Below, piece by piece: positions 18,159-28,708 of a DNA stretch of 64,000 bases. Positions within the stretch are counted from its first letter, which is position 1. Each line of letters opens with the position of its first letter. Position numbers and translations under genes: made by a program. The notes below the pieces were generated by a model, which had not been told where the DNA came from, made no database searches, and was given only the letters and a program-made list of their open reading frames with translations. The DNA is from Lachnospiraceae bacterium (GTDB taxonomy: Bacteria > Bacillota > Clostridia > Lachnospirales > Lachnospiraceae), in contig JAQXJP010000035.1 of NCBI GenBank assembly GCA_029008875.1, forward strand, positions 186,001 through 250,000, given 5' to 3'.

Positions 18159-19199
18159 TCAACATGTCACTTTTAACATCTGCATTTTCCCGTGAATTCG
18201 CATCGTCGAGGAGTTTGCGGGAACAAAAATGCAATCTCCCTTAAATATGGGCATCCGGACATCTTCATCGACGAACAGCATGCCGCATCCCGCAATACAC
18301 AAGAGCACCATAAAAGAATTATCTCCTGTCTTCATCGGAACTAAATCATGTTGTCTCTCCGTATTGAACAACATACGTTCAACCTCAAAATACTTACATC
18401 TGCATAAAAGTTCGGAGGCACATCCCTTTTTGTACTTCAAAACCCGCAGTGGCTGCTTGGGAGATTTCGCAGACTCAAGTTTTGCTACTTGGAGTGCTTT
18501 ATCTATATGTAACTCTCTCAGGTTTCCGTTTTTATCCCTGCGATCATAGTCATATAGTCTGTAAGTCAAATTCGAGTTTTCCTGAATCTCGGCGATGAGA
18601 GCTCCTGCCCCAATTGCATGGACTGTGCCCGATTCTATGAAAAATACATCATCTTTTTCAACATCCACTTTTTGCAAATAATTTTCAAGCTTTCCGGTCT
18701 CGATGCTTTTGCGAATTTCATCTTTTGTGACATCTCGCAAAAAGCCGTAAACCAGCGATGTTTTGGGAGCCGCATCCAGAACATACCACATTTCCGTTTT
18801 TCCCAATTGACCATTTTCAAAGGTCTGCGCATATTCATCTGAAGGATGAACCTGAACGGATAAATCCTTTTTTGCATCAATCAACTTAATCAAAATCGGC
18901 AATTCCCCATTATACGAATTCTTATCAATTCTATTTCCAAAATGGGAGCCCAGAAATTCATGATGTTCTTTCAGCACTTCTGCCAATGTTTTACCGGAAA
19001 AAAATCCATTTGCGACTCCGGACAATCCATCCGGATGCGTCGAACATTCCCAGGATTCCGCAAGAGGATCAAGATTAATATTCTTTGCGAAATCATCATT
19101 GAGACGACTTCCTCCCCACAAGTAGTCTTTTCCGACGGGGCTTAATAAGAATGGATAATTTCCCTCCTTATTCCTCCAACTCAAACTTGTGTTTATCAT
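18159..19199 (-). CDS. manA: Class I mannose-6-phosphate isomerase
   Basis: A 346-residue type I phosphomannose isomerase that interconverts fructose 6-phosphate and mannose 6-phosphate. Zinc-site motifs of the cupin fold are visible: SVQVHPSDEYA, KTEMWYVLDA and ESGTVHAIGAG. The N-terminal KDYLWGG and ESWECSTHPDG match firmicute ManA. The ATG follows GGAGATAAGCGTGC and overlaps the end of manC by 32 bp. It supplies the GDP-mannose branch encoded by its neighbours. Confidence 0.93.
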   Translation of the reverse strand: MINTSLSWRNKEGNYPFLLSPVGKDYLWGGSRLNDDFAKNINLDPLAESWECSTHPDGLSGVANGFFSGKTLAEVLKEHHEFLGSHFGNRIDKNSYNGELPILIKLIDAKKDLSVQVHPSDEYAQTFENGQLGKTEMWYVLDAAPKTSLVYGFLRDVTKDEIRKSIETGKLENYLQKVDVEKDDVFFIESGTVHAIGAGALIAEIQENSNLTYRLYDYDRRDKNGNLRELHIDKALQVAKLESAKSPKQPLRVLKYKKGCASELLCRCKYFEVERMLFNTERQHDLVPMKTGDNSFMVLLCIAGCGMLFVDEDVRMPIFKGDCIFVPANSSTMRIHGKMQMLKVTC

Positions 19200-20484
19200 G
19201 CACGCTTATCTCCTTGCCCAATTGAACTTCAATTATTTTAAGCTCCGTATCTGCAATGATGGTATGGCGGCATCCGGATTCAATCGTGACAACATCCCCG
19301 GCCTTTACCGGTTGTTCCATCCCATCAACAATGGTTTTTCCTTCGCCTTCGATAATTGTCCAGACTTCATCCCTATAGTCATGGGAATGATAATTCATTC
19401 GATGTCCGGCATTCAAAGTAATCTTAATGGTCAAGCTCTCATCTTCCACATCTATCACCCGAAAACTTCCCCATGATTTTTCCGCAAACATTATCTGTTG
19501 GTCCATTTCATCGACAAATGGCTTTATATAGCTTGATTGTTCCTTGTCGGAAACCAGAATTCCTTCCGGGCTCGCCGAAATAACAACATCCTTTAATCCC
19601 ATTGCCAAAATCGGAACCCCAATTTCATTGACAATGTGGACGTTGGAACAATTCTCGTTCATCTGAGCATCTCCGACAACCTTCTCGTCCATCGCTTCCG
19701 TTAATGTATTCCAGGTGCCCAAATCCTTCCATTGTCCGGAAAAACGCATTACCTGAATACTGGGCTCCTTCTCGACTACAGCATAATCAAAACTGATCTT
19801 TTCCAGCGTATCATATTTTGCATATAAATCCTGGTAGTCCGTAAAATCAATCATTTCATGGGCACGCTGCAATACATATTTCAATTTGTATGCAAACACA
19901 CCTCCGTTCCACAAAGCGCCCTTTTCAATATACTGTCTCGCTGTTTGCATATCCGGCTTCTCTTTAAATGACAAAACGGTACTTATTGCATCATCATTTT
20001 TGGGAATAATATAGCCATACTTTTCACTCGGATAAGTAGGTTCTATTCCCATAAGCACCAAATTGGCTTCCCCACGCCTTGCAATATCAGCCAAATCACT
20101 GAGTGCCTCAAAATAATCCATTTCGACGTACGGATCAACCGGACAAATCACAACCGGTTCCTCCGGGTCAACCTTTATCACATCAGTTAAGTATGCAGTT
20201 GCGAGAGCAATTGCCGGAAATGTATCCCTCCTGCATGGTTCCACTGAAATCCCTACATTTTCACCCAATTGGTTATGGATTGCAGAAACCTGGTTTTTTG
20301 ATGTTGCGATGGTAATGGTGGCATTCTCATCGACGGCGCGAATTTGTCTGTACATTCTTTGTACCATCGACTCGTAGTCTCCATTTTCATCTTTAAATAT
20401 TTTAATAAATTGCTTTGAGCGAATGTCATTGGAAAGGGGCCATAACCGCTTCCCGGAACCTCCGGATAATAATACAATGTTCAT
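19168..20484 (-). CDS. manC: Mannose-1-phosphate guanylyltransferase
   Basis: A 438-residue GDP-mannose pyrophosphorylase: mannose 1-phosphate plus GTP gives GDP-mannose. The nucleotidyltransferase domain starts with VLLSGGSGKRLWPLSND and contains FKEKPDMQTARQYI and WNGGVFAYKL. From about 340 a C-terminal cupin (KSWGSFRVIDV, MNYHSHDYRDE) corresponds to the type II phosphomannose isomerase half. Because a separate manA is adjacent, that half may be redundant or inactive. ATG 20484 follows AAAGGAGAAAAT. Confidence 0.94.
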   Translation of the reverse strand: MNIVLLSGGSGKRLWPLSNDIRSKQFIKIFKDENGDYESMVQRMYRQIRAVDENATITIATSKNQVSAIHNQLGENVGISVEPCRRDTFPAIALATAYLTDVIKVDPEEPVVICPVDPYVEMDYFEALSDLADIARRGEANLVLMGIEPTYPSEKYGYIIPKNDDAISTVLSFKEKPDMQTARQYIEKGALWNGGVFAYKLKYVLQRAHEMIDFTDYQDLYAKYDTLEKISFDYAVVEKEPSIQVMRFSGQWKDLGTWNTLTEAMDEKVVGDAQMNENCSNVHIVNEIGVPILAMGLKDVVISASPEGILVSDKEQSSYIKPFVDEMDQQIMFAEKSWGSFRVIDVEDESLTIKITLNAGHRMNYHSHDYRDEVWTIIEGEGKTIVDGMEQPVKAGDVVTIESGCRHTIIADTELKIIEVQLGKEISVHDKHKFELEE

Positions 20485-20497
20485 ATTTTCTCCTTTA

Positions 20498-22336
20498 TCA
20501 ATCATCATTCAGTGAATAGTTTACATAAACTCGCGAAAAATTTGGATTGTAATATGGATCCCCTTGTTTTAATATGTCAATCCATTTTGTTCGCATATAC
20601 TCGATTTCCCCTTGAAACCTCTCCAATTTTTCCGGCGTATCCTCTTGCCCTCTTGATTTCGATTCATAATGATACGCCTCAACAAAAGGGCAATACACTA
20701 TCAATTTTCCGAGTTCTCGCAGTTTCAGGCAAAAATCCACATCGTTGAACGCCACCTTTAGCTTTTCATCGAATCCCCCGACTTCTTCATATGCGCATTT
20801 GGAAACCATCAAACATGCCGCAGTTACAGCAGAATAGTTCATCTGTATGTTCGCCTTGTGCAAATATCCTCCCAACCCTCTGGGCAATCCGACAAACATA
20901 TTGGCGGCAATTCCTCGAACTTTTCCTCCTATTCCCACAACGATGCCTGCATGTTGCACCGTATTATCCGGATAATACAGTTTTGCCCCGACGGCCGCCA
21001 CATTTTTTCTCTGACAGTTCGCAACCATCTTTTGCATCCAGTCTTTTGTAAGAACCTCAATATCGTTGTTCAGTAGGATTAGATACTCTCCTTCTGCAAA
21101 TGACACGCCAAAATTATTGATCGCAGAATAATTAAACTCTCTCTCCCACACGACAACACGAATTTTTTGTCCGCCTCGGAGATTGCCTTCGTAAATCTTT
21201 ACCCCATTCTCAGTTATCGTGATTCTTGGAGCAATCTTTTCATAATAAGCAAACGTTTCCTCGCTGCTGTTATTTTCAACCACCACAACTTCATAATTTT
21301 CATATGAGGACTCTTCTATGGATTTCAAACACTTTTTAAGGCATTTCACTTCATCCTTATTCGGAATTACAATAGAAATCCGCGGATTCCCCTGGACCTC
21401 ATATGACACATTATAGAATCCCACCTGCTTTGTGGGCTCCACGGTTCCTTTCTCGTGCATACGAATGAGATGATCCTCTATTGCACGTTTTCCCGATTCT
21501 ATCGCACATATTTTGCTAAAAGGATTCTCTGCGGTCGAATTCGCATGGGTTCTCCAATGATACAGAATCTTTGGAACATGTCCGATTTTTTCAGCGTTCT
21601 CCGAACACCGAAAAATGAAATCATAATCTTGAGCTCCTTCGTATGAGGGCTCCAACTTACCAACCATTCTGCAGAGTTCCGCTCGAACAGCCAAAAAATG
21701 TGTCACATAATTATTTGAGCGTAACAAATCCTCATTGAATTCCGGTTTAAAATGGGGTTCGAAAAAAGCAGTTCCGCTCTCGTCGACCTTATCCTCGTCC
21801 GAATATATCATGTCATACCCATCCCGCACTAATAAGGCCACCTCATACAGCGCATTTTCCGCAAGCATATCATCGTGGTCAAGAAAAGAGATCACCTCTC
21901 CCTCACACAATGAGATCCCTTCGTTCGTATTTTTTGAGATTCCTCCGTTTTCTTTCAACTTGACATACACAATTCGTGCATCGGAATAATATTGAATTAC
22001 CGACATTGCACGATCGTTGTCGCTCGCATCCGCCAAACATAATTGCCAGTTTTCATAGGATTGCTTCAAAACAGATTCAATCATCTGTTTTAAAAACAAT
22101 TCCGGTGTGTTATACAGTGGAACCACAATGCTAATCATTGGCTTCCAATCCCAGGAACGACTGATTATCCTTTGTTTCGTCAATTCATTCTCTGAAACAG
22201 TATGTTTCTCTCTCCATTCGTCATACGATACCAACTCCCGCTGTTTTTTCTCTCTAATCCGTATGCAAAATTCGCGAAACCCATAATGTTTCCAGTAACG
22301 AAATCCTTTAACTATAATGTTTGACGTTATTTTCAT
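20498..22336 (-). CDS. Glycosyltransferase with two GT2 domains
   Basis: A 612-residue protein with two GT2 catalytic domains. The first begins MISIVVPLYNTPELFLKQ (about 68) with SFLDHDDMLAENALYE and GAQDYDFIFRC. The second begins ISIVIPNKDEVKCLKKCL (about 315) with LILLNNDIEVL and FDEKLKVAFNDVDFCLKLR. Both keep DxD-like acidic motifs, so two linkages could be formed by one protein. ATG 22336 follows GAGGGAGATTTTG; the track used a GTG five codons earlier. It is a close relative of the next gene upstream. Confidence 0.87.
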   Translation of the reverse strand: MKITSNIIVKGFRYWKHYGFREFCIRIREKKQRELVSYDEWREKHTVSENELTKQRIISRSWDWKPMISIVVPLYNTPELFLKQMIESVLKQSYENWQLCLADASDNDRAMSVIQYYSDARIVYVKLKENGGISKNTNEGISLCEGEVISFLDHDDMLAENALYEVALLVRDGYDMIYSDEDKVDESGTAFFEPHFKPEFNEDLLRSNNYVTHFLAVRAELCRMVGKLEPSYEGAQDYDFIFRCSENAEKIGHVPKILYHWRTHANSTAENPFSKICAIESGKRAIEDHLIRMHEKGTVEPTKQVGFYNVSYEVQGNPRISIVIPNKDEVKCLKKCLKSIEESSYENYEVVVVENNSSEETFAYYEKIAPRITITENGVKIYEGNLRGGQKIRVVVWEREFNYSAINNFGVSFAEGEYLILLNNDIEVLTKDWMQKMVANCQRKNVAAVGAKLYYPDNTVQHAGIVVGIGGKVRGIAANMFVGLPRGLGGYLHKANIQMNYSAVTAACLMVSKCAYEEVGGFDEKLKVAFNDVDFCLKLRELGKLIVYCPFVEAYHYESKSRGQEDTPEKLERFQGEIEYMRTKWIDILKQGDPYYNPNFSRVYVNYSLNDD

Positions 22337-22347
22337 CAAAATCTCCC

Positions 22348-24771
22348 TCACACACGCAAAGAAAAGTCCGAACTATTCAAAGTAAGATTTACGTTATAAT
22401 ACGGATCCCCTTTTTCAATATATTCTCCCCATTTCTCGTTGAACAGTGCCATTTCCCCATGAAATCTCTCTATTTTCTCGGGGGTGTCCTCCATGCCGCG
22501 AGACTTCGATTCGTAATGGTATAATTCCGCGTATGGATTATAAACAATAAGCTTTCCGGTAGAAATAATCTTCATGCAAAAATCAATATCGTTGAATGCC
22601 ACCTTCAAATCTTCCGATAATCCCCCCACTTCGTCGAAGACCTGACGCTTTGTCATTAGGCAGGCAGCCGTAACTGCCGAATAATTCTGTGCACATATTA
22701 TTCTTCCGAAATAGCCAATATCATACCTCGACTTCCCGATGAATGTATGACCGGCAATTCCTCCAAATCCCATGACCACTCCGGCATGCTGAATAGTGTC
22801 ATCCTCATAATACAGACGTGCCCCAACCGCCCCGACATCATCGCGCATACAATAACCAAGCAGTTCCTCAAGACATGTGGGATAAATCATTTCCGTATCA
22901 TTATTCAGCAGCAGCAAATATTCGCCCTTGGCATATTTCGCACCGAAGTTATTGATTTTGGAAAAATTGAAATCTCCCTCGAAGTACACAACATGAATAT
23001 GATCACTTTCAATTCCTTTATAATAGTCAAACGTCTCCTGCTCTGTACTGTTGTTCTCCACAATAACAATCTCGTAATTTGTGTATTGCTGTTGCTCAAT
23101 AGATTGCAGACACTTTTTCAAATCCTCGACGTGATCCTTATTGGGGATGATAATTGAAACAAGCGGTTTCTCCGGCCACTCAAACCGGGTCCGATACATC
23201 CCGTAAAACTCGCTATGCTCAACCTTTGCAGGAACCCCTATCCGCGAATAATGGGCCTCCACAGCTCTACGTCCCGCCTCAAATGCATATCTCTTACTTT
23301 CAGGATTCTCTGCCGTTGAATCCGTATGGCATCTCCAATGGTACAAAATCTTTGGAATATGATGTATGTGATTGGCAGCCTCAAAACACCTCAATATAAA
23401 ATCGTAATCCTGTGCTCCGTCAAAAGAAGGATCCTGTCCCTGAACAATGTTCAGAATTGCTCGGGACACACCAAATAAATGGCAAACATAATTCAAGCTA
23501 CACAAAAGATCAATGTTTGCATCTGACTTAAAATGAGGATCAAAGAAACGTTTTCCGTCCATGCTGACTTTATCCTCATCCGTATAAATCACATCGATAG
23601 TCGAATCTTTGCTCAAGGCATCTGCGAATTCATACAAAGCGTTTGCCGGCACCAGATCGTCGTGATCCGCCAACAAAATATATTGTCCTGTAGCCATTTC
23701 CAAGGCCGCATTTGTATTTCCCGCTATTCCCCGGTTCTCAGGCAAAATTCTATATTTTATTCTTTTATCTTTTTGGGAGTAACTTTCCAATATAGAGCGG
23801 AGAGGAGAATCATCCCCGGATCCATCTGCCAAACACAATTCCCAATTTGAATAAGTTTGGTTGCGAAAAGACTCCACCATTGCTGTCAAAAATTTCGGAT
23901 TCGTATGAAACAGTGGAACCGCAATGGAAAACAGAATGTTCTGTTCGAATTCCGTCTCTCTTTGCCTACTCAATTCCTCCCTGGTTATCTCATGCTCGCT
24001 CCTCCATAAAGCGTATGGTTCGGGAGCCATTTTGACACGAAGCTTCTGTATGGTTTCCATCGCGCCGTACTTTTTCAGATACCGAATCCCCTTGTCAATA
24101 TTTTTCCATCTCCAAACCCTTTGATCATCCCGGTTGTCCGACATAGAAACCGCATAATCCGCTTTTTTATGGCCGGAACGCAATTGCAATTTTAACCCGC
24201 GGATATTTCCATCTGTCCACGGAACACTGATTTTAAATCCACATGGATAGCCGGACTCCATCTCAAAAAAAACATTCTCCACATCTCTTCGAGGGAAAGA
24301 GTTTATTTCATAGTCAATTGCCTTTCCATTTTTGGATAAACCAAAGTCAACCCTTTGATCTGAAACAGCCCAGCCGCTGATTTCAACTTTTCCATCATAC
24401 GCCCTAACGTTTTCGATATGATAGTCGACCCTTTGGCTTTTCTTACACAAATATTTTGCAGTAAATACCCTTACATTCTCCTGTGTATCACCAATTCTAC
24501 ACGCGAAAAAAAGCTTCCCCCCATCTTGCCAATCAGCCGGAAGCCTCACTATTCCTTCAATTTCCTCATTAATTTCATACCGTTCCCCGATATGTTTTTG
24601 GCGAATATCAACGCCTTTTTTTACTTTGATATCGCATTCCAATTCCGTGCGTTCCCACAAAACAACCAATTTTGCGTCGGAATTAACCATCGGCAAAAAC
24701 CAGCCGGAAAAAACGATTGTATCCGGCTGCGTCAAGTGGAACCGCACTCTCTCTAAAATGAAATTTTCCAT
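22348..24771 (-). CDS. Large glycosyltransferase with two GT2 domains and N-terminal beta-rich region
   Basis: An 807-residue protein. Residues 1-230 form an unrecognised region rich in predicted beta strands, seen in some large polysaccharide glycosyltransferases. A first GT2 domain follows (FSIAVPLFHTNPKFLTAMV, YILLADHDDLVPANAL, GAQDYDFILRC), then a second (VSIIIPNKDHVEDLKKCL, YLLLLNNDTEMI, LSEDLKVAFNDIDFCMK). The last 550 residues align with the adjacent 612-residue protein, indicating a duplication. The ATG lies 2 bp past the fcl stop codon. Confidence 0.86.
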   Translation of the reverse strand: MENFILERVRFHLTQPDTIVFSGWFLPMVNSDAKLVVLWERTELECDIKVKKGVDIRQKHIGERYEINEEIEGIVRLPADWQDGGKLFFACRIGDTQENVRVFTAKYLCKKSQRVDYHIENVRAYDGKVEISGWAVSDQRVDFGLSKNGKAIDYEINSFPRRDVENVFFEMESGYPCGFKISVPWTDGNIRGLKLQLRSGHKKADYAVSMSDNRDDQRVWRWKNIDKGIRYLKKYGAMETIQKLRVKMAPEPYALWRSEHEITREELSRQRETEFEQNILFSIAVPLFHTNPKFLTAMVESFRNQTYSNWELCLADGSGDDSPLRSILESYSQKDKRIKYRILPENRGIAGNTNAALEMATGQYILLADHDDLVPANALYEFADALSKDSTIDVIYTDEDKVSMDGKRFFDPHFKSDANIDLLCSLNYVCHLFGVSRAILNIVQGQDPSFDGAQDYDFILRCFEAANHIHHIPKILYHWRCHTDSTAENPESKRYAFEAGRRAVEAHYSRIGVPAKVEHSEFYGMYRTRFEWPEKPLVSIIIPNKDHVEDLKKCLQSIEQQQYTNYEIVIVENNSTEQETFDYYKGIESDHIHVVYFEGDFNFSKINNFGAKYAKGEYLLLLNNDTEMIYPTCLEELLGYCMRDDVGAVGARLYYEDDTIQHAGVVMGFGGIAGHTFIGKSRYDIGYFGRIICAQNYSAVTAACLMTKRQVFDEVGGLSEDLKVAFNDIDFCMKIISTGKLIVYNPYAELYHYESKSRGMEDTPEKIERFHGEMALFNEKWGEYIEKGDPYYNVNLTLNSSDFSLRV

Positions 24772-24773
24772 AT

Positions 24774-25718
24774 CTATCGTTCTGCTCTCATGGGATTATT
24801 CAAAAAGTCTTCATACGCCATTCTGATTCCATCTTCGAGTTCTGTCATATACGACCACCCTAATGATTTGGCCTTTGAGACATCCAACAGTTTTCGCGGA
24901 GTCCCATTCGGTTTCGAGGTATCCCAGTTGATTTTTCCGGTATATCCCACAACCTTTGCAACCAATTCCGTGAGTTCTTTGATAGACAATTCTTTCCCTG
25001 TTCCTGCGTTAACGGTTTCATCACCGCTATAATGATTCATCAGAAAAACGCACAAATTTGCCAAATCATCCACATACAAGAATTCTCTTAACGGCGACCC
25101 ATCTCCCCAACAAGTCACTTCCGCCAAGCCCTGTTCTTTCGCCTCGTGGAATCTTCGAATCAAAGCCGGAAGAACATGACTATGGGTTGGATGGTAATTA
25201 TCATTCGGCCCATACAGGTTTGTCGGCATAACCGAGATAAAATCGGTTTGGTATTGCTTATTTAAAAATTCACAATACTTTAATCCACTGATTTTGGCCA
25301 GTGCATATGCCTCGTTCGTCTTCTCCAATTCGCTGGTGAGCAAGCAAGACTCTTTCATTGGTTGCGGAGCCATACGTGGATAAATACAGGACGACCCCAA
25401 AAACTCCAATTTTTTACATCCATTTTTCCAGGCGGCATGAATGACATTCATCTCGAGCATCATATTGTAGTACATAAAATCCGCCAACGCCTCTTGATTG
25501 GCCACGATTCCGCCCACCTTCGCCGCGGCCAAAAAGACATATTCCGGCTTTTCCTTTGCAAAAAACGCTTCCACATCAGCCTGTCTACACAAATCAAGTT
25601 CGGCATGGGTCCGTGTAACAATATTCGTATAGCCCTGTCGATGTAATTCTCTTACAATGGCCGAACCGACCATCCCTCGATGCCCTGCAACGTAAATCTT
25701 CGCATTCTTTTCCATCAT
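24774..25718 (-). CDS. fcl: GDP-L-fucose synthase
   Basis: A 314-residue epimerase/reductase (WcaG/Fcl) that converts GDP-4-keto-6-deoxymannose to GDP-L-fucose. Motifs: [16 protein letters not shown] for [20 protein letters not shown] at the active-site Ser, and [13 protein letters not shown] with the Tyr-Lys pair. The order gmd then fcl, with the same strand and 18 bp between them, is the standard GDP-fucose arrangement. Confidence 0.95.
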   Translation of the reverse strand: MMEKNAKIYVAGHRGMVGSAIVRELHRQGYTNIVTRTHAELDLCRQADVEAFFAKEKPEYVFLAAAKVGGIVANQEALADFMYYNMMLEMNVIHAAWKNGCKKLEFLGSSCIYPRMAPQPMKESCLLTSELEKTNEAYALAKISGLKYCEFLNKQYQTDFISVMPTNLYGPNDNYHPTHSHVLPALIRRFHEAKEQGLAEVTCWGDGSPLREFLYVDDLANLCVFLMNHYSGDETVNAGTGKELSIKELTELVAKVVGYTGKINWDTSKPNGTPRKLLDVSKAKSLGWSYMTELEDGIRMAYEDFLNNPMRAER

Positions 25719-25736
25719 ACCGTTAACACTCCATCG

Positions 25737-26765
25737 TTATTCTTTAGATACAAGTTCCATATCAGATCTAACCATTATTTTTACTAACTCTTCAAATGAA
25801 GTCTTGGTAGGGTTCCAACCCAATTCCGTCTTTGCTTTTGTCGGATCTCCCCACAAATTAACTACATCCGTCGGTCTGTAAAACTCCGGTGACACCTCAA
25901 TCACAACCTCGCCGGTTGCTTTATTGATTCCAACCTCCGACATTCCCTCACCCTTGAATTCCAACTCGATGCCGGCTTCGCGAAAAGCATACTCGCAAAA
26001 TTCTCTTACCGAATGCTGCTCCCCTGTCGCAATCACATAATCATCCGGAACATCATTTTGCAGAATCAGCCACATGCATTCAACATAGTCCTTCGCATAT
26101 CCCCAATCTCGCAGAGATGATAAATTTCCCAGATACAATTTGTCCTGTTTCCCCTGCGCAATCCTTGCCGCTGCCAAGGAAATTTTCCTTGTCACAAAGG
26201 TTTCCCCTCTTCTTTCCGATTCATGATTGAACAGGATACCTGAACAACAGAACATTCCATATGCTTCTCTGTATTCCTTCACAATCCAGTAACCATATTG
26301 CTTTGCTACCGCATAAGGGCTATATGGGTGGAATGGAGTTGTCTCTCTCTGCGGCACCTCCTCCACCTTTCCGAACAATTCAGAGGTTGATGCCTGATAA
26401 ATGCGGCACTTCTTTTCCAAACCGCACACGCGCACCGCTTCAAGGACTCTCAGCACGCCCGTTGCAACCACATCCGCTGTATATTCCGGCACATCAAAAC
26501 TCACCTGTACATGTGACTGTGCAGCCAAATTATATATTTCATCAGGCATAACCGCGGAAATAATCTTGACCAAGCTCATGGAATCAGCCAAATCTCCATA
26601 ATGAAGATGAAAATTAGGGTTGCCATTTAAATGATCGATACGTTCTCTTTTTTCAACAGAAGATCTACGAACCATACCATGGACATCATATCCTTTCTCC
26701 AACAGCAATTCCGCCAAATAACTTCCATCCTGGCCGGTCACACCGGTAATTAATGCTTTTTTCAT
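25737..26765 (-). CDS. gmd: GDP-mannose 4,6-dehydratase
   Basis: A 342-residue short-chain dehydrogenase that turns GDP-mannose into GDP-4-keto-6-deoxymannose. It carries [45 protein letters not shown] and the [13 protein letters not shown] Tyr-Lys pair. ATG 26765 follows AAGGAGAATTTTGAA; the longer track start is not needed. As the first minus-strand gene after a divergent regulator, it probably starts the operon that runs down to the LCP gene. Confidence 0.96.
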   Translation of the reverse strand: MKKALITGVTGQDGSYLAELLLEKGYDVHGMVRRSSVEKRERIDHLNGNPNFHLHYGDLADSMSLVKIISAVMPDEIYNLAAQSHVQVSFDVPEYTADVVATGVLRVLEAVRVCGLEKKCRIYQASTSELFGKVEEVPQRETTPFHPYSPYAVAKQYGYWIVKEYREAYGMFCCSGILFNHESERRGETFVTRKISLAAARIAQGKQDKLYLGNLSSLRDWGYAKDYVECMWLILQNDVPDDYVIATGEQHSVREFCEYAFREAGIELEFKGEGMSEVGINKATGEVVIEVSPEFYRPTDVVNLWGDPTKAKTELGWNPTKTSFEELVKIMVRSDMELVSKE

Positions 26766-26866
26766 TTCAAAATTCTCCTTATACATGTGAACATTTTTAT
26801 TAAGGATAAATCATATTTATCTCTTTTTCAATTGAATATATTGCCCAAAAATAGTATTATATTGCT

Positions 26867-27739
26867 ATGCAAAAACTATATTTTGAAAACTATACAACTT
26901 CAGAAGTCACACAAACTCGCCGCATTATCTGCACGCCCTCGGATTATGTCAGAAAACATTTCTTCTACACCCAGGAGGTCGGGTACCTAAAAAGCAAGAA
27001 ACCCCATTTGAGTCGTCGAGAAGGCCTAAACTCCTTCCTGTTCATTGTTGTCCTCTCCGGAAGTGGCGAGTTCACATATAACAATACCATCTACCAGGCG
27101 CATGCAAATGATTGCATTTTCCTGGATTGTCAGAATCCCTACTCCCATATAAGTACTCCTGACGATCCTTGGGAGCTACTTTGGATGCATTTCAATGGTC
27201 CGGAAGCGAAGGCGTACTACCAGTACTTCTGCAACCAAAGCCCTTGGCATTTCACCCAGCCCGACACATCCAATTTCGTAGCCGGACTTGAAAAGATTTT
27301 ATCATTACAGGAAAGCCATCCGGATAATTCCGATATCCTTGTGGCCAATGAAATTGTCAACATTCTCACTTTGGCCTGCACGCACCATGATAACAATAAT
27401 ATTGCCCATGCGGTCAATCCAAAGCTGCACGCAATCATCGAATATATCGACAACCACTTTACAGAACAATTGACGCTCGATTCGCTATCCGCCAAATTCT
27501 TTATCAGCAAATATCACATGTGCCGTGAATTCAAAAAAGAATATGGCACTACCATCGTCGTTTACATATTGACCAAGAGAATCACATACGCCAAGGAGCT
27601 CTTGCGATACGACAATTTGCCCATCGAGCAAATCGCAGTCCGCGCAGGGATAAAGGATGCAAGTTATTTTAATAAAGTTTTTCGAAATTTGGAAGGCTGC
27701 ACAGCTTCTGAATACCGCAAACTGTGGCTAAGTGAGTAA
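26867..27739 (+). CDS. AraC-family transcriptional regulator
   Basis: A 290-residue regulator with an N-terminal cupin-like sensor (FLFIVVLSGSGEFTYNN, NDCIFLDCQNPYSHI) and a C-terminal AraC double HTH (LDSLSAKFFISKYHMCREFK; IEQIAVRAGIKDASYFNKVF). It diverges from gmd and converges with the glycosyltransferase at 27740 with no gap, so control of the flanking glycan operons is plausible. No clear Shine-Dalgarno precedes the ATG; TATTAT/TATATT lies within about 15 bp upstream, so a leaderless transcript is possible. Confidence 0.9.
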   Translation: MQKLYFENYTTSEVTQTRRIICTPSDYVRKHFFYTQEVGYLKSKKPHLSRREGLNSFLFIVVLSGSGEFTYNNTIYQAHANDCIFLDCQNPYSHISTPDDPWELLWMHFNGPEAKAYYQYFCNQSPWHFTQPDTSNFVAGLEKILSLQESHPDNSDILVANEIVNILTLACTHHDNNNIAHAVNPKLHAIIEYIDNHFTEQLTLDSLSAKFFISKYHMCREFKKEYGTTIVVYILTKRITYAKELLRYDNLPIEQIAVRAGIKDASYFNKVFRNLEGCTASEYRKLWLSE

Positions 27740-28708
27740 TCAAATCAAAGAGATCAGCCAATACATTGGCCACCCAAGCCCTATCTTTATCATGTGCATG
27801 GTAACACTCACCCCCCACTTTATCTTGGAATTGGGGCCCACCATTCCGATTACCCGATAATAGGGATTTTTGCGATAATTTGGGAACTTTTCATTCAAAT
27901 CCTCGCGAAAGAACGTATATTTTTCCCTCATAAGTCTTGGTTTGCAGCCATGCCCATATGTGATTAGTGCATTTACCATATTTGCGACATAGGCATATTC
28001 CACCATCTGTTGCTTTTTCGTATCCAAAACATCAATAGGATACTTTTCCAATATTTTTCCAAACATTACGGAAACATAACGCTCATGCTTGCCATCATAG
28101 TTAAGCGATTGAGTTGTAGATTGCTGGTTCAGATAATAATAATAGCCAAAATAGTGGATGAACTTCGTTTTTGCATTGCAGCAAAACAGTGCCAGCGTAA
28201 AGTAAATATCCTCTCCAACCCGCACTTCGGAAAAATCAATCCCGTGCTCCAGCAAGAACGCCTTGCGATACATCTTACAGCAGGCAACCGGATAGCACAC
28301 CAGCGTCCATGGACTCTCAATCACATCATGCACCACCAGTTTACCTTCCACATCCTTTGTGTACCCGGCAATCACCATATCATAATCCGCATACTTCAAG
28401 AAAGTTTCAATATAGTCTCTGGCCACATAGTCATCACTATCCACAAACAATATATAATCGCCTTGCGCTATCTCCACCGCCCGCATGCGGCTCCGACCCT
28501 GCCCCATGTTTTCCTCATTTTCCAGAACTTTCATCTTGGATGAATACTTATTTTCGTATTCTTCCAGAATGTCCTGGCAACCATCCGGGCTACAATCATT
28601 CACGCAAATAATCTCATAGTCATCTATCGTCTGATCTAACACACTATCCAGGCATCTTTTCAGATACTTCTCCACATTATACACAGGAATGATGATCGTC
28701 GCTCTCAT
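27740..28708 (-). CDS. Family 2 glycosyltransferase
   Basis: A 322-residue GT2 enzyme. The N-terminus IIIPVYNVEKYLKRCLDSVL and ICVNDCSPDGCQDI are typical, as is YILFVDSDDYVARDYIE with the metal-binding DSDD. The C-terminal part has a hydrophobic, possibly membrane-associated stretch. Its ATG overlaps the flippase stop codon by 4 bp, so the two are probably coupled. Donor sugar unknown. Confidence 0.88.
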   Translation of the reverse strand: MRATIIIPVYNVEKYLKRCLDSVLDQTIDDYEIICVNDCSPDGCQDILEEYENKYSSKMKVLENEENMGQGRSRMRAVEIAQGDYILFVDSDDYVARDYIETFLKYADYDMVIAGYTKDVEGKLVVHDVIESPWTLVCYPVACCKMYRKAFLLEHGIDFSEVRVGEDIYFTLALFCCNAKTKFIHYFGYYYYLNQQSTTQSLNYDGKHERYVSVMFGKILEKYPIDVLDTKKQQMVEYAYVANMVNALITYGHGCKPRLMREKYTFFREDLNEKFPNYRKNPYYRVIGMVGPNSKIKWGVSVTMHMIKIGLGWPMYWLISLI

